64,000 nucleotides of DNA, from positions 1 to 64,000 of the forward strand of contig ML986598.1 in the NCBI GenBank assembly GCA_010094045.1, written 5' to 3'. Shown in pieces: positions 1 through 12,262 of this stretch; the first letter of the stretch is position 1, and each line of letters opens with the position of its first letter. This stretch comes from Lojkania enalia. Lineage: Eukaryota > Ascomycota > Dothideomycetes > Pleosporales. A program made the position numbers and the translations under genes. Under the pieces are notes generated by a model. The model was not told where the DNA came from. It saw only the letters and a list, made by a program, of their open reading frames with translations, and did no database searches.

Positions 1-2104
1 ATTTATTGTTATAGCACGTCGGCGCGAATGCTTACCGAGTCGGTTTTTATCGTGTCGCAGGAGCTGTGGGAGATGGGACAAGGCGGAGGCTAGACGGCCA
101 ACGTCATGGTTGAGAGGAACATGGTTAAACCACTATTCTATTTACCCGCCTAAGCCAGGGCAGTGCAGGGCAGGGCAGGCTGCTCCTAGCTGCATGATTA
201 AACCGGCGCTACCCCGGCTGTCGGAAGCGAGATTGAATATTATTGATATTTAGAAGAGACTGCCGTTCAAAGTCTTGGTCATTGTGGCCCGATTGTCGAA
301 GGAGGGGAGGAGGGCTATGCGACGATAATGAGGGAAGAAGAAGGAAAGGGAGAGGAATGGTGGAGAGGGTTGGACGTCGGACTATATTGTCACGGCTAAG
401 GAACGTCAAGCCCGTTATCGGGGCTGATATAAGTGTGCATGGCGCTTGGCGGGATGGAATAGTTAAGATTTTCAAAACGGTGGGACAGTCCGCCATGCTG
501 CTTCGGTAATGGACGCCGATCTTTCCATCATGCTATCAACGTTCCAACGTCAAACGAGGTCGAGCTTTGTATGCGCCATAGGTATGTGGCTGAGCTATGC
601 GAGATAGCTGCGTGGTTACAGTACGCCCGGGGGAGGGAACGGAGAGAGATAGGGAAAAGTGAAATGGCTGGACGCTGTGCTGACATGGTTGCATTCAATG
701 CGTCCTGCCGGTGCGATGTCATTGATTGAGGCGGATATGTCACTGGAGGAAGATTCTGTTTCTCCATGGCACGCACACACCGTGCCATCGTCACGCCGGA
801 GATGTGCCTGGCCAGGTAGGCAGCGGACACATATGGCACGACTGACGACTTGGGCCGGCAATCTCAATGGGGGAGGTCGTGGTCGTGGTGGGCACGCCCT
901 CGACAGCGACAGAGCGGTTTTTTAATGCTGCTGCTGTACGAGGCACCGTCCATTCGTCCAGCGTCTAGATGTGCTGTTTCTAGCGCCTTGCCGGGCGTCG
1001 AGTCATTCTCGCTGCGGCGGCCGGCGACGGAGGCGCTCTCTGGAACGTGCTGCCATGCTCGTCCCACCGGTCTCAAGGTACCCGTGGTCTCGATGGCCTC
1101 GATGTCGGCGGCGTGTGGTGTTTGGTTGTGGCGGCGATATGGGAGTTTATGTCTCATGGGGTGAGAAAGGAACAAAAGTCGCGCGGCTCATGTGGGCGGT
1201 GCCTGAGGATCGAGCAGTACTAAGCGACTCGCCCGCTGTACCGTCCATACGCCACACCTAACAATCCAACCCCCAACCTCGCCCGGTGACAACGTTATTG
1301 TCGCATTACATATTATTGCTCGCCCTCCCATCCCACCGGCCGCTGCGCGTGTGGCAAACGTAAATTTTTCTTCTTCTGCGGTGTGTGCCACGGCCGCAGG
1401 TCGCACAACAGCAGCCGGTCCCACCTTGTCCGTCAGCGCACGCAGACGGACAGACAGACAGCTAGCAGCCCAGCCATCGAATCGTGGTGTGGGCATCCTA
1501 CCCAGGTATTCCTGGGCATCCTGGCCATTATCTGCCGCGGCCAAAACGGGCCCACCAGCCTGTCTCTGTGCACCCATCTCGTCCGCGCCCGTTCCTCGTC
1601 GGCGTTGTCAGGTCGGGGCCCGCACAGAAATAAGCTGTCACCAGCAGTCCCGTTCTGAGGACGTTCCTTGTTCGTTTGGGCTTGGGCCAAGGGGGTGCGG
1701 CCCAAAGCATTATCACTACCGCTGGCCGTGCACCTCTAGACGTCTATTACTCCCCCAGTCATGGAGGTAAGAAATCTGCTTCTTTCTTTTTCCTCTCCCT
1801 TCACCACAAGCCTGCTCCCTCTCTACCTTTTTTTTTTCTGCCACGTTCTTTTTCCAACGCTATCTTTGACGGCCTGCGGCTGCTGAGTGGGCTATGGCTT
1901 GACCATTTTGTGCCATCCTTGGGGCGACGGGCCTGCAGGTATCACGCTTGTAGAACCTCACAATCTTCACAATCCCTCCCCCGGCGCCGCCAGCCCTACC
2001 TGTTATTCCATGACCCAGCAATTGCTCCTCTTTCCCGAGTCGTCTCGCTTTGTCAGACGTCATACTCACTACAGCTGCCCGGTGCTTCTTGCTGCCACCG
2101 CCGC

Positions 2105-2146
<42 letters not shown>

Positions 2147-2358
2147 GACTGCTCCTCCTGCTACCGCTGCCGTTGTTGCAGCCACGACCCCAGGTCACCC
2201 ACTCCCGTTATCGCCATGCGAGGCCGGTGAACGGAGAGGAGCTCCCAGTTTTGTTTGATATCGGCGCTTTTCAACTCACTTCGTCCCGCGAGTCTGGCGT
2301 TGTTCTTTCGTCTCTTTGCTCATTCCAGCGTTGATACCCTGTACCACCTCACCTCATC
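1..2358. other. long upstream region, no gene recognised
   Basis: Mostly GC-rich in the first 1.7 kb, then pyrimidine-rich towards the Gtr2 start. Open frames occur on both strands but they overlap one another, often begin at non-ATG codons, have low-complexity composition and match no family I know. The last part (about 1750-2358) contains CT-rich runs and the GCT microsatellite, as expected for a fungal promoter and 5' leader. The far left could hold the end of a gene outside the window, but I see no support for one. Confidence 0.5.
2106..2141. repeat. (GCT)12 microsatellite
   Basis: Twelve uninterrupted GCT units, followed by a degenerate CTG/CTC-rich stretch. It lies about 220 bases upstream of the Gtr2 start codon, so it is probably in the 5' leader or promoter and not in coding sequence. 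In two frames it would encode poly-Ala or poly-Leu, which explains the spurious open frames here. Confidence 0.9.
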
Positions 2359-3763
2359 ATGGATTCCCCTCCCCGGCATTTGTCAGCGCATTCTCAGCGT
2401 TCCGTTCATGACGATTCGTATCTCGACCAAGACGGGGGCTCTCAGGCAGGGCCTTCGCGATTGAAACCCGGCGCTCAATTGACGTTAATGAAATATCTGC
2501 AGGATCTCCCAGATGCCGACGTGCCGCCCAGTGATGTGACTCCCCGCTATCACACGGGGCGTCTGCCCAATAGCAAGGCCGGCGATGGCAAGCCTCGACT
2601 GCTGCTTATGGGTCAGAGGAGGTATGTAGTCGCGTCTCTGACTCGCGTAAACTCGCCGGACTTAACCGTGGCGCGAATGTAGGAGCGGCAAGTCGTCTAT
2701 ATCGAGTGTAGTTTTTCACAAGCTACCGCCAAGCGAGACTCTATATCTCGAAACGACCACCCGGATCAAAAAAGAGTCGATGCAGTAAGTGCAAGGATCA
2801 TGAGGTTCTGGAACCGTCCAGGAATTTGATGGGGCTGACTGAGGAGTAGCTCTTTCATGGATTTCCAAGTTTGGGATTTTCCTGGCCATTTGGATTATTT
2901 TGATCCGGCCTTTGATGTCGATAATATCTTTGAAGAGATTGGGGCGTTGATCTGGGTCATTGACGCGCAAGATGAATATCTCGATGCCATTATGCGGCTC
3001 AACACAACTATCCTCAATCTCCAACAGTCTTACCCAAACATCAATGTCGAGGTGTTTGTGCACAAGGTCGACGGACTATCAGAAGACTACAAGAGTGATA
3101 CGTTTAGGGACATCATCCAGCGTGTCCAGGACGAACTGTCCGACGCCGGCTACGAAAACGCACCAGTATCCTTCTACCAAACCAGCATCTACGACCACTC
3201 CATCTTCGAAGCCTTCTCCAAGGTTATCCAAAAACTAATCCCACAACTACCAACGCTCGAGGCGCTGCTCAACAGCTTATGCAGCACCTGTCATATTGAG
3301 AAGGCGTATCTGTTCGACATCATGAGCAAGATCTACATCGCCACGGATACTAGTCCCACGGATATCGGCAGCTACGAGATATGCTCAGATTACATTGACG
3401 TAGTGATCGATGTCAGCGAGATCTACGGGTGGGACCGGCCGAACGAAAGCGGGGACTCGGAAAAGATAATAGAGGTGGGGAATAACGATGCGGAGAGCCT
3501 AATCACTGTGGAGCGAAAGGGCAATAATTATTTGTACCTCCGAGAGATCAACAAGTACGTAGCGCAGCAGTGTCACACGAATTCTGGTTCATGATTTTTG
3601 GGGGACTGACATGGCTAGGTATCTCGCGCTAGTCTGCTTGATGGGGGATGACAGCTCTGCGGAGAAGAAGGCGGTAATTGACTACAATGTTGGCGTATTC
3701 CAGGCTGCCTTGAAGCAAGTCTTCCCGAGGGCCGAACGCGAATTTGCACCGGCCGAGGAATGA
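2359..3763 (+). CDS. gtr2: Ras-related GTPase Gtr2 (RagC/D-type)
   Basis: Small GTPase of the Rag family. With Gtr1/RagA it forms the vacuolar heterodimer of the EGO complex that passes amino-acid status to TORC1 (family knowledge). Four exons join in frame: 2359-2621, 2683-2784, 2850-3554 and 3619-3763, giving 404 residues. The P-loop GQRRSGKSS (residues 85-93) is rebuilt only across intron 1. WDFPG (switch II), [13 protein letters not shown] (the G4 region) and [30 protein letters not shown] are close to RagC. The C-terminal half is the roadblock-like dimerisation domain ([20 protein letters not shown]). The ATG at 2359 is in a good context (catcATGG) and gives an N-terminal extension of about 80 residues that looks disordered; yeast Gtr2 is shorter (about 340 residues). 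A Met at residue 44 is an alternative start. Identification is secure; the exact N-terminus is not. Confidence 0.93.
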
Positions 3764-4763
3764 ATAATTTGGGACTTGAGTTCCTCCTCTTTTGGATTAT
3801 GCTAGGTATCTAGCGATTTTCGAGAAATCGGCGGTTACATTTGGTTTAGGCTGGGATTCCAAATTCTTTTTGCAGCATTTGGTAGGCGCCAATCTACACG
3901 CTATTATCAAAAGTTCGGGATGTCTTTGGGCCTCCTGTTTTGGAATGAGGTGGGTCACGCCCCGGACGGAATGAATGCGCGGTTTGGGACTTGTATATTA
4001 TTGGAGGGAAAGACTAGCTTGAAATATATTTATATATATTTTATTTTCATCTGATTTTGCTTGATCTAAGAATTTCTGCAGTTATTTATGTACGGCGTGG
4101 TGTGTTCGGTGAAAAAAAATGCTAGGCCGGAGGGTGAACGTGCTGCTCACGTGGCATTGCCTAGCTTAGCCTTGCGTGCCGATTCGATCTGATCCGATCC
4201 GATCCGATACGCCAAGCCCCCGCTCGCTTGCTCCGGATTTAAGGCTCGAAAACTTCCCGTATGGAGCTTAACTGCGCCGGCACGTTATTTCTTCGAGTTC
4301 GTTTTTGGTAAACGCGGGCCCTCGTATTTTTCCTATCGATAACGTTTGCAATTCATCCACCACGGGCACGCTCATAAACCCTCCTCCCGCCGGCGGTGCC
4401 GCGGACCGATAGATTAAAATCCAAAACCGGGAGAAGAGGCCCGAGGCCACTAGCAATGGCGACTAGTTGCCAGATAATCCGTTCCTAGCCCACATCGCGA
4501 AATCCGGAAAGTAAAAATCGTTGGAAAAAGTTAAGGAGATATTTTGGAGATCTGACGCGTGGTGACCAAGTGCTGCCGAAGGGAGCTGGTGAGAAGGCAA
4601 TTAACGTATGAGAGAGGGTGTGTGTTTGTGTGTAGTGGACTGATGAGGTGTAGGGATTTTGATTTGTTTGGAAGGGTGTGGGTTTTCACACCACTTATTT
4701 AGCTGCTAAGGGCGTCATTTCTTTCTGTCGTACGGCTACAAGTTTCGACGAAAGTCTACAATC
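3764..4763. other. intergenic, Gtr2 3' side and promoter of the b5-like gene
   Basis: AT-rich 3' flank (about 4020-4070), then a GC-richer stretch. It contains a short tandem run of GATCC units near 4183-4210 and one CACGTG at 4148-4153. No coding sequence was recognised. The second half is presumably the promoter of the downstream gene. Confidence 0.5.
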
Positions 4764-5702
4764 ATGGCTGCTCGATACCGCAAGCCTCCTCCGGCCTCCT
4801 CCGCTCCTCCAAATCCGGTTCCCGACGCATCCACGGCCGAATCTAAATCGCAAGACGCCGACGGCGCCGTGAAGCAGGGAACGAGCCTTTCGGTACTCGA
4901 TGTACTGAGGGTGCTTGGCGGAATTGTGTTGCTGAGCTGTGGGATGAGTTATTTGGCGTTTGGTGGGGAGAGTTTGACATGGGGGTACAACGCATGGTGG
5001 ACTCGGGCTCGGGAGTGGAAGGCCTTGATCGTATGTATCCCGTGGACTGCAACCCCCAACAATAGAAGAAAACGGCCCCATTATCTAATCCTCACAATGT
5101 AACAGAAAGGCGAGGTCTACCTCACGGACACCCAACTCTCCCTCTACGACGGTACGGATCCAAAGAAACCAATCTACCTCGCGCTCAACGGCACCATCTA
5201 CGATGTCTCAGCCTCCCCGCAGACCTACGCCCCGGGTGGGTCGTATCACTTCTTCGCAGGGCGCGACGCCGCGCGCGCGTTCCTGACGGGCTGCTTCCAG
5301 GAGGACTTGACCCCAGATCTGCGCGGCGTGGAGATGATGTACATGCCGGTCGACAAGCCGAGCGGCGAGCGCGCGCAGTCGTACGACCCTGTTGCGGGCC
5401 ACACTGCCGACGCGCACGCACAGTCTGCATCATCCGCCTCCCATCCATCGTCATCATCTAAGCCAAAAACCAAGCTCTCCAAGGGCGAGTTAAAGAACAG
5501 GCATGCAAGGGAGCTACGCCAGGCAAGGAAGCAGGTGAAAGAGGGCCTTGAGCATTGGCATAAGGTGTTTCGGGGCGATACGGGGAAGCCGTATTTTAGG
5601 GTTGGCGAGGTGGTGAGGGAGAAGGGTTGGTTGGATAGGTTACCGAGGAGGGAGTTGTGTGCGGAGGCGGAGAGGGGGAGGCCGGCTAGGAAGGAGGAAT
5701 AG
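4764..5702 (+). CDS. membrane-anchored cytochrome b5-fold heme protein (MAPR/Dap1-like)
   Basis: Two exons (4764-5030 and 5106-5702) give 287 residues. After a Pro/Ser-rich N-terminus there is one membrane helix (about residues 47-67, DVLRVLGGIVLLSCGMSYLA). A cytochrome b5-like domain of the membrane-associated progesterone receptor type follows (about 91-185), with the signature YAPGGSYHFFAGRDAARAF. In this class heme is held by tyrosine; by comparison with PGRMC1, Tyr136 of GGSYHFF would be the ligand and Tyr130 its partner. The last 100 residues are charged and Lys/Arg-rich, with a short helical segment. Known relatives support sterol-synthesis P450 enzymes at the ER; that role is inferred here. 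The domain is followed by a longer tail than in yeast Dap1 (about 150 residues), so it may be the second, membrane-anchored fungal paralogue and not Dap1 itself. Confidence 0.85.
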
Positions 5703-6003
5703 GGTGGTGTTTTGGTGCTACGGGTTCTCAGAGTAGAGCTGGGCGGGGAAAGGGTTTGGAGTGACGTGGACATGGACGATTCTGCGGGATGGGCGTTAGT
5801 GGATAGGAAAAGGTTCTTATGTGAAAAGTATATGGTGGTATTTATTTATTTTATTATTATGTTTGTGATGGGATTTACTACTATACCTGAAACGTAGTGC
5901 ATTTGGCACACAGTAGGCATCTTCATCATTCTAGACGACATGCCTCTCTCCCACTATAACTCCCTAGCATTTCTACCCTACTTCTATACATATCTCACAT
6001 CAC

Positions 6004-6035
<32 letters not shown>

Positions 6036-6147
6036 CTTCTTCTAGACGCAAAGCATACTGCATATTCGACCCTTGATTATCCTCGTAATTCAGGGTCTGG
6101 AACTGAGTGTGTGATCTAGTTTGAAGTGAGCAATCCTAGAGAAACCT
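5703..6147. other. intergenic between convergent genes, with a T29 tract
   Basis: The 3' flanks of the b5-like gene (+) and the F-box-like gene (-). It holds a run of 29 T at 6007-6035 followed by CTTCTTCT. No coding sequence was seen. Confidence 0.6.
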
Positions 6148-7287
6148 CTACCCATTGTGCCCGGCGTCGGTCTCAACACGATCATATACCTTTGTGAAAG
6201 GCGGTTCCTCCGGCAGCTCGTCCTTTTCGTCCAGGATCTAAACAAAATGTCAGTCCATTCATCGATCACCCACGCTACAACCCACCTCAGAGGAGCCCTC
6301 TGAAACATGAATTACTCTATTCTTCGACTGCCCCTTGTTCTCCTCCCACTTCTCAAGTTTGTGGTAGAAGACGGATAGACGCGAGGAACCAAATGACTCG
6401 TAAACCATCAACCGCCTATATGCCTTCTTCAGACGTCGCCCGTCTGGAGGATAGATAGGGCCGTCGAGCCAGGGCCTAATACCCTCGTAGCTAACGTCGG
6501 GTAGATCCCACGTCCGGAGGTCGGACATGTGAATGAGCACGTCAACCGAGATATCCTCCACGAGCGGAAAGTGCTTCATCAACAAGCCGATGGCCACGAA
6601 GAGGGGGTCGACTCTCGATTCCAGAGCCGGGGCCCCATCATCATCTTGCAGCGATTGGGCTGATGCGTCCGCTCCCTGGGCAGATGCTGCTTGAATCTTC
6701 TTTGCTTTAGCCCGCAGTTTAGCTTTTTTCAATCTCTGCACGATGATCTCTGGCGAGACGGGATTCCACCACTCCCAACTGCCCCACACCACGAACTTGA
6801 TCTTCCTCAGTCGTCCGAGGAGCGGCGCCATGGAGACCAATCGTGGGGAGGGTGTGTCGCGGATGGGCACGTAGGCGCCCATCGACCCGCGAATCGGCCT
6901 CTGCATCTCCAAGGTGATCCGAAACGACCCATCATCGTTGCTCCGCTCCGCGATTTTCTCCAAGTTCAGAAGAATCCCTTTTTCTAACTCGATCCTGCTC
7001 TTGTTAGTAGCGATGTACATGGCGTTGATGAGGCGGGCCGTCATGTCGAGCATTTCGTCCCGGAGCTGGTGGCTTGTTGCAAGGATGGAGGATGGGGCAC
7101 GTGCGGGCACGAAGACCCGAGTGTCGAGGTAGGCATCTGAGTTCACATTGTGGTTGTGGCGGTAGAAGGAGTAGGGGTTGGGATCTGGTGCTGAGCTGTA
7201 GACGATTGGTGGGAGGACGAGATAGGAGAATATGTCGTCTCGGATCTCGCGGGGGAGTGTTAGGAGATGCGGTTTGGAGGTCTGCAT
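6148..7287 (-). CDS. F-box-like (LPxEIRxxIFxYL-type) protein of unknown function
   Basis: Two exons on the minus strand (7287-6286 and 6237-6148) joined by a 48-base intron give 363 residues. The frame would stop soon after the donor if the intron were retained, and the second exon adds an acidic tail (DEKDELPEEPPF). The N-terminus PHLLTLPREIRDDIFSYLVLPP is the short F-box-like motif found in many ascomycete proteins; I see no catalytic motif after it. The rest is a mixed alpha/beta region with one Lys/Ala-rich helix (RLKKAKLRAKAKKIQAA). The open frame extends to 7302, but the first ATG is at 7287, which I take as the start. Such proteins are often expanded families with a presumed role in substrate choice for ubiquitin ligases; that is inference only. 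Confidence 0.75.
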
Positions 7288-8340
7288 CGTGGGCGCGGCC
7301 AACCAATTATAGCCCCAAAGAATCGATTTGATTGAAGTAATATAATTCAGGGCTAGTGAAGGGTATCGTTAAGCTTTGTTCGTAGGCAGACGAAAGGTTT
7401 TGAAATGGCGAATTGTTGCTGCCTGGTCATCTCTCCCTCGATTAGATGTACCAATATTTCCCTAGCTTCGGCAAGGATTCTGGACTAGGGCGTGGAATGA
7501 CTCGTAGGCTTGATCACAAATGTTTCTACGCGAGCCCCGGGTTAAAGTCTAGTGAATGATTTAGACGCTGTGTGCGGGTCTGAATTGCACTCACTAGAGG
7601 TCAAAGATACCTAAGCGAGCCTTACTAGGATTGGCTTAGCGCTCAACCTCGTTGATTCGCGCGGCAACCCACTGGCCAAGTACTTGGACGCTCTGGCTAT
7701 AGTTCACGGCGGGCATTATTAGTGATGCTCTGGAAGAGACAAATGCTTTTGCTTCGATGAATCGTCCTAGGTGCTGGAGGCCACTTGCTCTGGGTCTGTC
7801 CACGGTCTATTGTGCCGCTTTGAGCCTGATGGCTCTCACTATGGCGTTCTGAGGTCTTCCAGGTAGTGATGGCTGCCAGGCGCCAGGAAGCAAATTTAAA
7901 GGCTGAATCAGAGATGCATACTCCGTAGTACGCTGGTGAACAGAGATCTACTGGGACGGGAGTGGCGCAAGGCGGGCAGCCTCCCGCAAGGAATCGGGAA
8001 TGGTAAGGCTGAAGGACGTGCATCACTTTGCATGCGGGGCGCTCGGTCCCACCACCATGGGAGCTGTGCGCCACAGGTAAAAGAACCTTGGAACCACCCA
8101 CAGACAAACGACGTAGCAGTCGTCAGCACCACGGCCTTCGCTCGGCAGCCTTCAGCCACTCCTTGCTGCTCGCCTTCGCCCAGTACAATACGGTCCAATT
8201 CGCTCTTATTTGTCCCCCTCCGCGACTGGCTTTCTGCATGACTCGGAGGCCACCACCACGCCGGTCGCGCTCCACAAACGCGCTTTCTCTCGCCGCCACC
8301 TCCGCCTTCCTTCAAAACCGGAGGCAGCAGCCCGACCACT
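7288..8340. other. shared upstream region of two divergent genes
   Basis: About 1 kb between the starts of the F-box-like gene (-) and the large F-box gene (+). Open frames on both strands here are short, overlapping and begin mostly at non-ATG codons, and I recognise none. The CT- and CCACC-rich stretch from about 8150 to 8340 looks like a 5' leader for the + gene. Confidence 0.5.
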
Positions 8341-11300
8341 ATGTTCACCACCATCATGGAGAGTGACAGCGACGTCCCCGTCCCTAGGAATCGCCCGTCA
8401 GGGTCTAGACTGGAGTCGCGCTCGCGCAGCAATCGGGCGGGAAACGGCTACGACTCGAACGGAGGTGAACGTGCGACGGCGGATTCTGAAGAGGTGAGTC
8501 CAAAACCTGACAGCCCTCCCAGTCTGATGCCCAACAATCTTTTCACGTCCTGGCCTTGCAGCAGAAAAGGCATCGTTCTAGGCAGTGTCTAGCCGTGGTT
8601 GCAAGAGCATCCTCCGCTGTTCACGTCTCCCCCGGCTGCTTCCAGCGCCCCTCTAATATGCGACCATTAATATGCGGGCACATGATCCTTCACTGCAATA
8701 TTTACTGATATCCTTTACTGTGTAGGGACACCAAACGCCACGCCGCATTCTTCGCCCACGGTCAGGAACTACCGCCGACCTTTCAACCCGCGTTTCAGTC
8801 CCCTCCTCTGTTGCCTTCCCATCGAGCGTACAGTCACATTCTACGATTATGGAGAGCTCAGAAACGAGTCATCCACTCGTTCCGGTCATTTCTCCATCTA
8901 GCGGACGGGGATCACGGCGGTCTAGGGTTCCTCGTCGCAGACGAATGGGCATACTAGGTTCCCCTTCGCGAACAGATGGCGTCCGCCGGCATGCACTCAG
9001 CACGGTAGACAGCCTCCCTCCCTCGTTTCAAACCCACGTGCCGGAAGCGCCCTCGGACTTGGACATGGATTTTGACGAGCATTTGGAGGACGACTTGTCA
9101 ATAGATAACTCATACGTATCAACATACGCAGCCCTGTCGAACCAGAATCAGAGCGTAGTATCCTCCTCCTCTACCTCCCCACGACGCAGGAGAGACCCGA
9201 TACCAGCATTGCTGCCCCCCGGTGATGACAGCGAGGCCGATGAACTCGTTACTCGTCCATCCTCCCCACCTTCCCTAGAGGCTTCTTCTCTACATACGTC
9301 ATTGGAGAATATTCTCGCAGGCCCTGATATGCTTCGATATAATGCCAGCAAGCGCTCAAGAGCCTCTGAGAAGCCCGAAGGATTATACGAGAAGGACTTG
9401 AAGAGGATGATAACCAGCGGGGGAGCTATATCAGTCCTGCTTTATCGCACTGGCTTGCCCAAGGCTCAAGCCAATGACGTATGGCCGGAATGCCGTAGCA
9501 CGGCCAAGCTACCGGCGCGATATTATCGTCTCAACAAGGACGCCTATCGACAGCTGGATTGCAGCCGTAAGTCAAAGCGATACGGCATCAGGGACTCAAA
9601 TCGCCCTGCTAAAATCCCGAGAATGAGGCTAGATTCGGGAACCTCGACTGACGTGCTCTCGTTACCGTCCCCATACGTCTGGCCAAAGGGCAAAATGCCA
9701 ACCGAACTCTTCGAGGAAATTGCTAGCTATCTGAACCGCGATGATATCAAATCCATGCGCTTGGTATGTCGCGAGTTTGATAGGCACGTTTCTCAGGTCT
9801 TATTCAACACCGTCGTGGTGCCCTTCAACACGGAGATCTACGGTATGTTGGGCCAAGAGATCAAACCAGACCTGAAAGGAAAGAAAAAGGTGAAAATTGA
9901 GACAATAGGCCTTCCCTGGAAAAATTCTGATGGCGATGAAGTTTACAAAGGCTACGGCCTAGATGTGTTTAGGGGTTTTGGACACCACATTCTCCGATTT
10001 GGAATGAGCTTTGAGGTGAATGAAGACTCACTAGCAAGGCCACCGGAGAAGTCCTTGACCGAGCGCCACACAAGTTTCTGGGGAAGCTACGAGTGGCCCT
10101 TCGAGGAATATCGTCGGTTTGACGACGTTGCCGGTCTTGAGTCTGCCGCGGATGAGACTCCCCGAATGAAAATTGCCTTCTCGGAGCTTTCAAGAGTCCG
10201 GGAGCTAGCGCTATCGATTGACAGTGGTCTAGGGTGGCTTAATGGGCCGGATCGATCTATACGCGCCCGGATTTTAAAGAAACCGCCGCTTGTATTTGGT
10301 ACTTCGAAACACATACCAGATCGACGTACTCAGGCACAGCAGGAGCTGTGGGACTACATTGAATCATGTCATCGAGCGACTGAGAATGACATTAAGCTAG
10401 CAACACTGTATAGGATGGAAGTCAGCCGAGCATTATCAGAGGATCTAGAAATCAATATGTTACTTACGGAACAGCCCGATTTGCCGTTCATGGACCCGCA
10501 TATCTTCCAGGAAGCCGCTCCCCACGACACTGCCGACATTCAGGTCCCGTCCTCCTTCGAAGAGCCAGAGGTGCTTGACCGATTCGTCATGACACCATCG
10601 TCAATTGGCACCGGCCTTTTGATTTCTTCAAGCGTCTTGCCAGAGACCGACGCGGGACATATAATGAGCCCAATTATACCGGCCAATCTAACTAAAGCCC
10701 AGAAGGAATGGTTGTTAGAGACGGAGTGGGCACAGCGTGCTTTCTTGGCTTCGTATATGCTCTCTGTCATGGATAATCCGACCACTTTTAGCAGCGTGCA
10801 CTCTCTTAATGTCTCCCGTTTATCTGACCGCTACCTTCACATGATCAATCGACATGATTTCTGGGACTCGTTACCAAATCTATCAAATCTAACCATCAAC
10901 GTGATCCCAGGCTACCGGACGGTCAATAAAGATGAGGCGGGATTTGTCGATACCCCAAAAACGAGTCCATCAAATGCTATTGACCCGTTCTACGACCTAT
11001 TGAAAAGAGTCATCAGTTGCCGCAATAATATCAAGAAACTGGGTTTTGGCTGGATTACTGGAGGGGAGCACGCCGAAGGTGTGCACGCCAGAAACAAGCT
11101 CTTACTACCAGCCCCATTACTTCCCGCGGACAAGGCCCTTACACATGATTTCGCGGCCATTGGAAAGCGCTTGCTTCAGTTTCCTCATGTTGAAGAGCTT
11201 CGTTTCGAGAACTGCTGGATGACTCCGCCTATGCTGCAAAGTCTCGTCGAACAGCACGATATGTTCGCTCTCAAAAGCTTGGTACTAAACTCTGTCTCGC

Positions 11301-12262
11301 TAACGGCAATACTGAGGGACAACGCAAATGGGCACCCAAATCATGCCCAGCAAGTCGGTGGTGTCCTCGGCGCTGTAGCGAACATTTGGCCGCAGATACC
11401 GGCGCCAAATGGCCAGCAAGCGCAGCAAGGTCAACAAAACCAAATCACTCCTCAGCAGATGCTTCAATTTCATGTCCAAGCATTGCAATTGCAGATTCAG
11501 CAATTCGCGGCTCAAGCGGGTGCACATCATCAAACTCAACTAGGTGCGCTTCAGGTTCAACTGCAAGGCGCACTGAATATGCAGCATCAACTCCAGATGG
11601 CACAGGCCAACGGGCAGCAACCTCTAGGAAACCAAGCAAACCAGCAGTTCGCCGGATTGCTCGCTCAGGCGGCCCAACAAGCTGCCGTGGCGGTGGCGGC
11701 GGCGAACGCAGTAGCTCCGCCTCCACCTCCACCTCCGCCTCCTGCAGCCACGCTAAATCCCTCGAATCCGCAAACTGCTCTTCAATCCCTGCCACGAGAG
11801 GGATCTTGGACCTACATCCTCGACATCATCTCACCTGGTCTCAACCTCGCCGATTTCAACTCTGGATTTTCTCGCGCCAATCCCAATCGTATAACATCGC
11901 TAGAATCCATCCACCTCAATTCTTGCGGCTACGTCAAGCTCCCACATGTACACTACGACCAATCAGCCATCGAGCCCATCAATCCTATTCCGAAGAACCC
12001 CTTCTTCACAAAGAAGTATTCGGCTCTGCAGCCGGCGATGCTCAGCAGTAAATGGCCCTTATTGGGTGAGATTGTGCAGGAAGTCAATATCAACGAATTA
12101 GCAGCTTTGAATGCCGGATGGTATCTCGAGACGGGATGGAGGAATGCGGAAAAGGCGAGTGCGCCGGAGTTCGACGGATGTCTACCTGGCGGCACCGGAC
12201 GGATCACAGGCATCGTGAGGAAGTTAGATAGACATGCGGATGCATCTAGGAATACGAGCTGA
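8341..12262 (+). CDS. large F-box protein with Gln-rich and poly-Pro segments
   Basis: Two exons (8341-8493 and 8726-12262, both phase 0) give 1229 residues. The second exon is open upstream of its first ATG (8849), and the first exon ends in a perfect GTGAGT donor, so I place the start at 8341; a start at 8356 or 8849 remains possible. The N-terminal 350 residues are Ser/Arg/Pro-rich and probably disordered. An F-box (about 375-415: MPTELFEEIASYLNRDDIKSMRLVCREFDRHV) follows; this motif binds Skp1 in SCF ubiquitin ligases. The middle contains helical leucine-rich stretches (VHSLNVSRL, LPNLSNLTINVIPG, HVEELRFENCWM) that suggest irregular LRRs. Between about residues 940 and 1060 there is a Gln/Ala-rich region ending in about ten prolines. 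After that comes a conserved-looking C-terminal domain. The target is unknown. Confidence 0.8.

Noticed and set aside
1188..2258. Overlapping open frames of 90-180 codons in the GC-rich left end
   Set aside because: They overlap on both strands, many lack ATG, and their composition is set by the GCT and CT-rich repeats.
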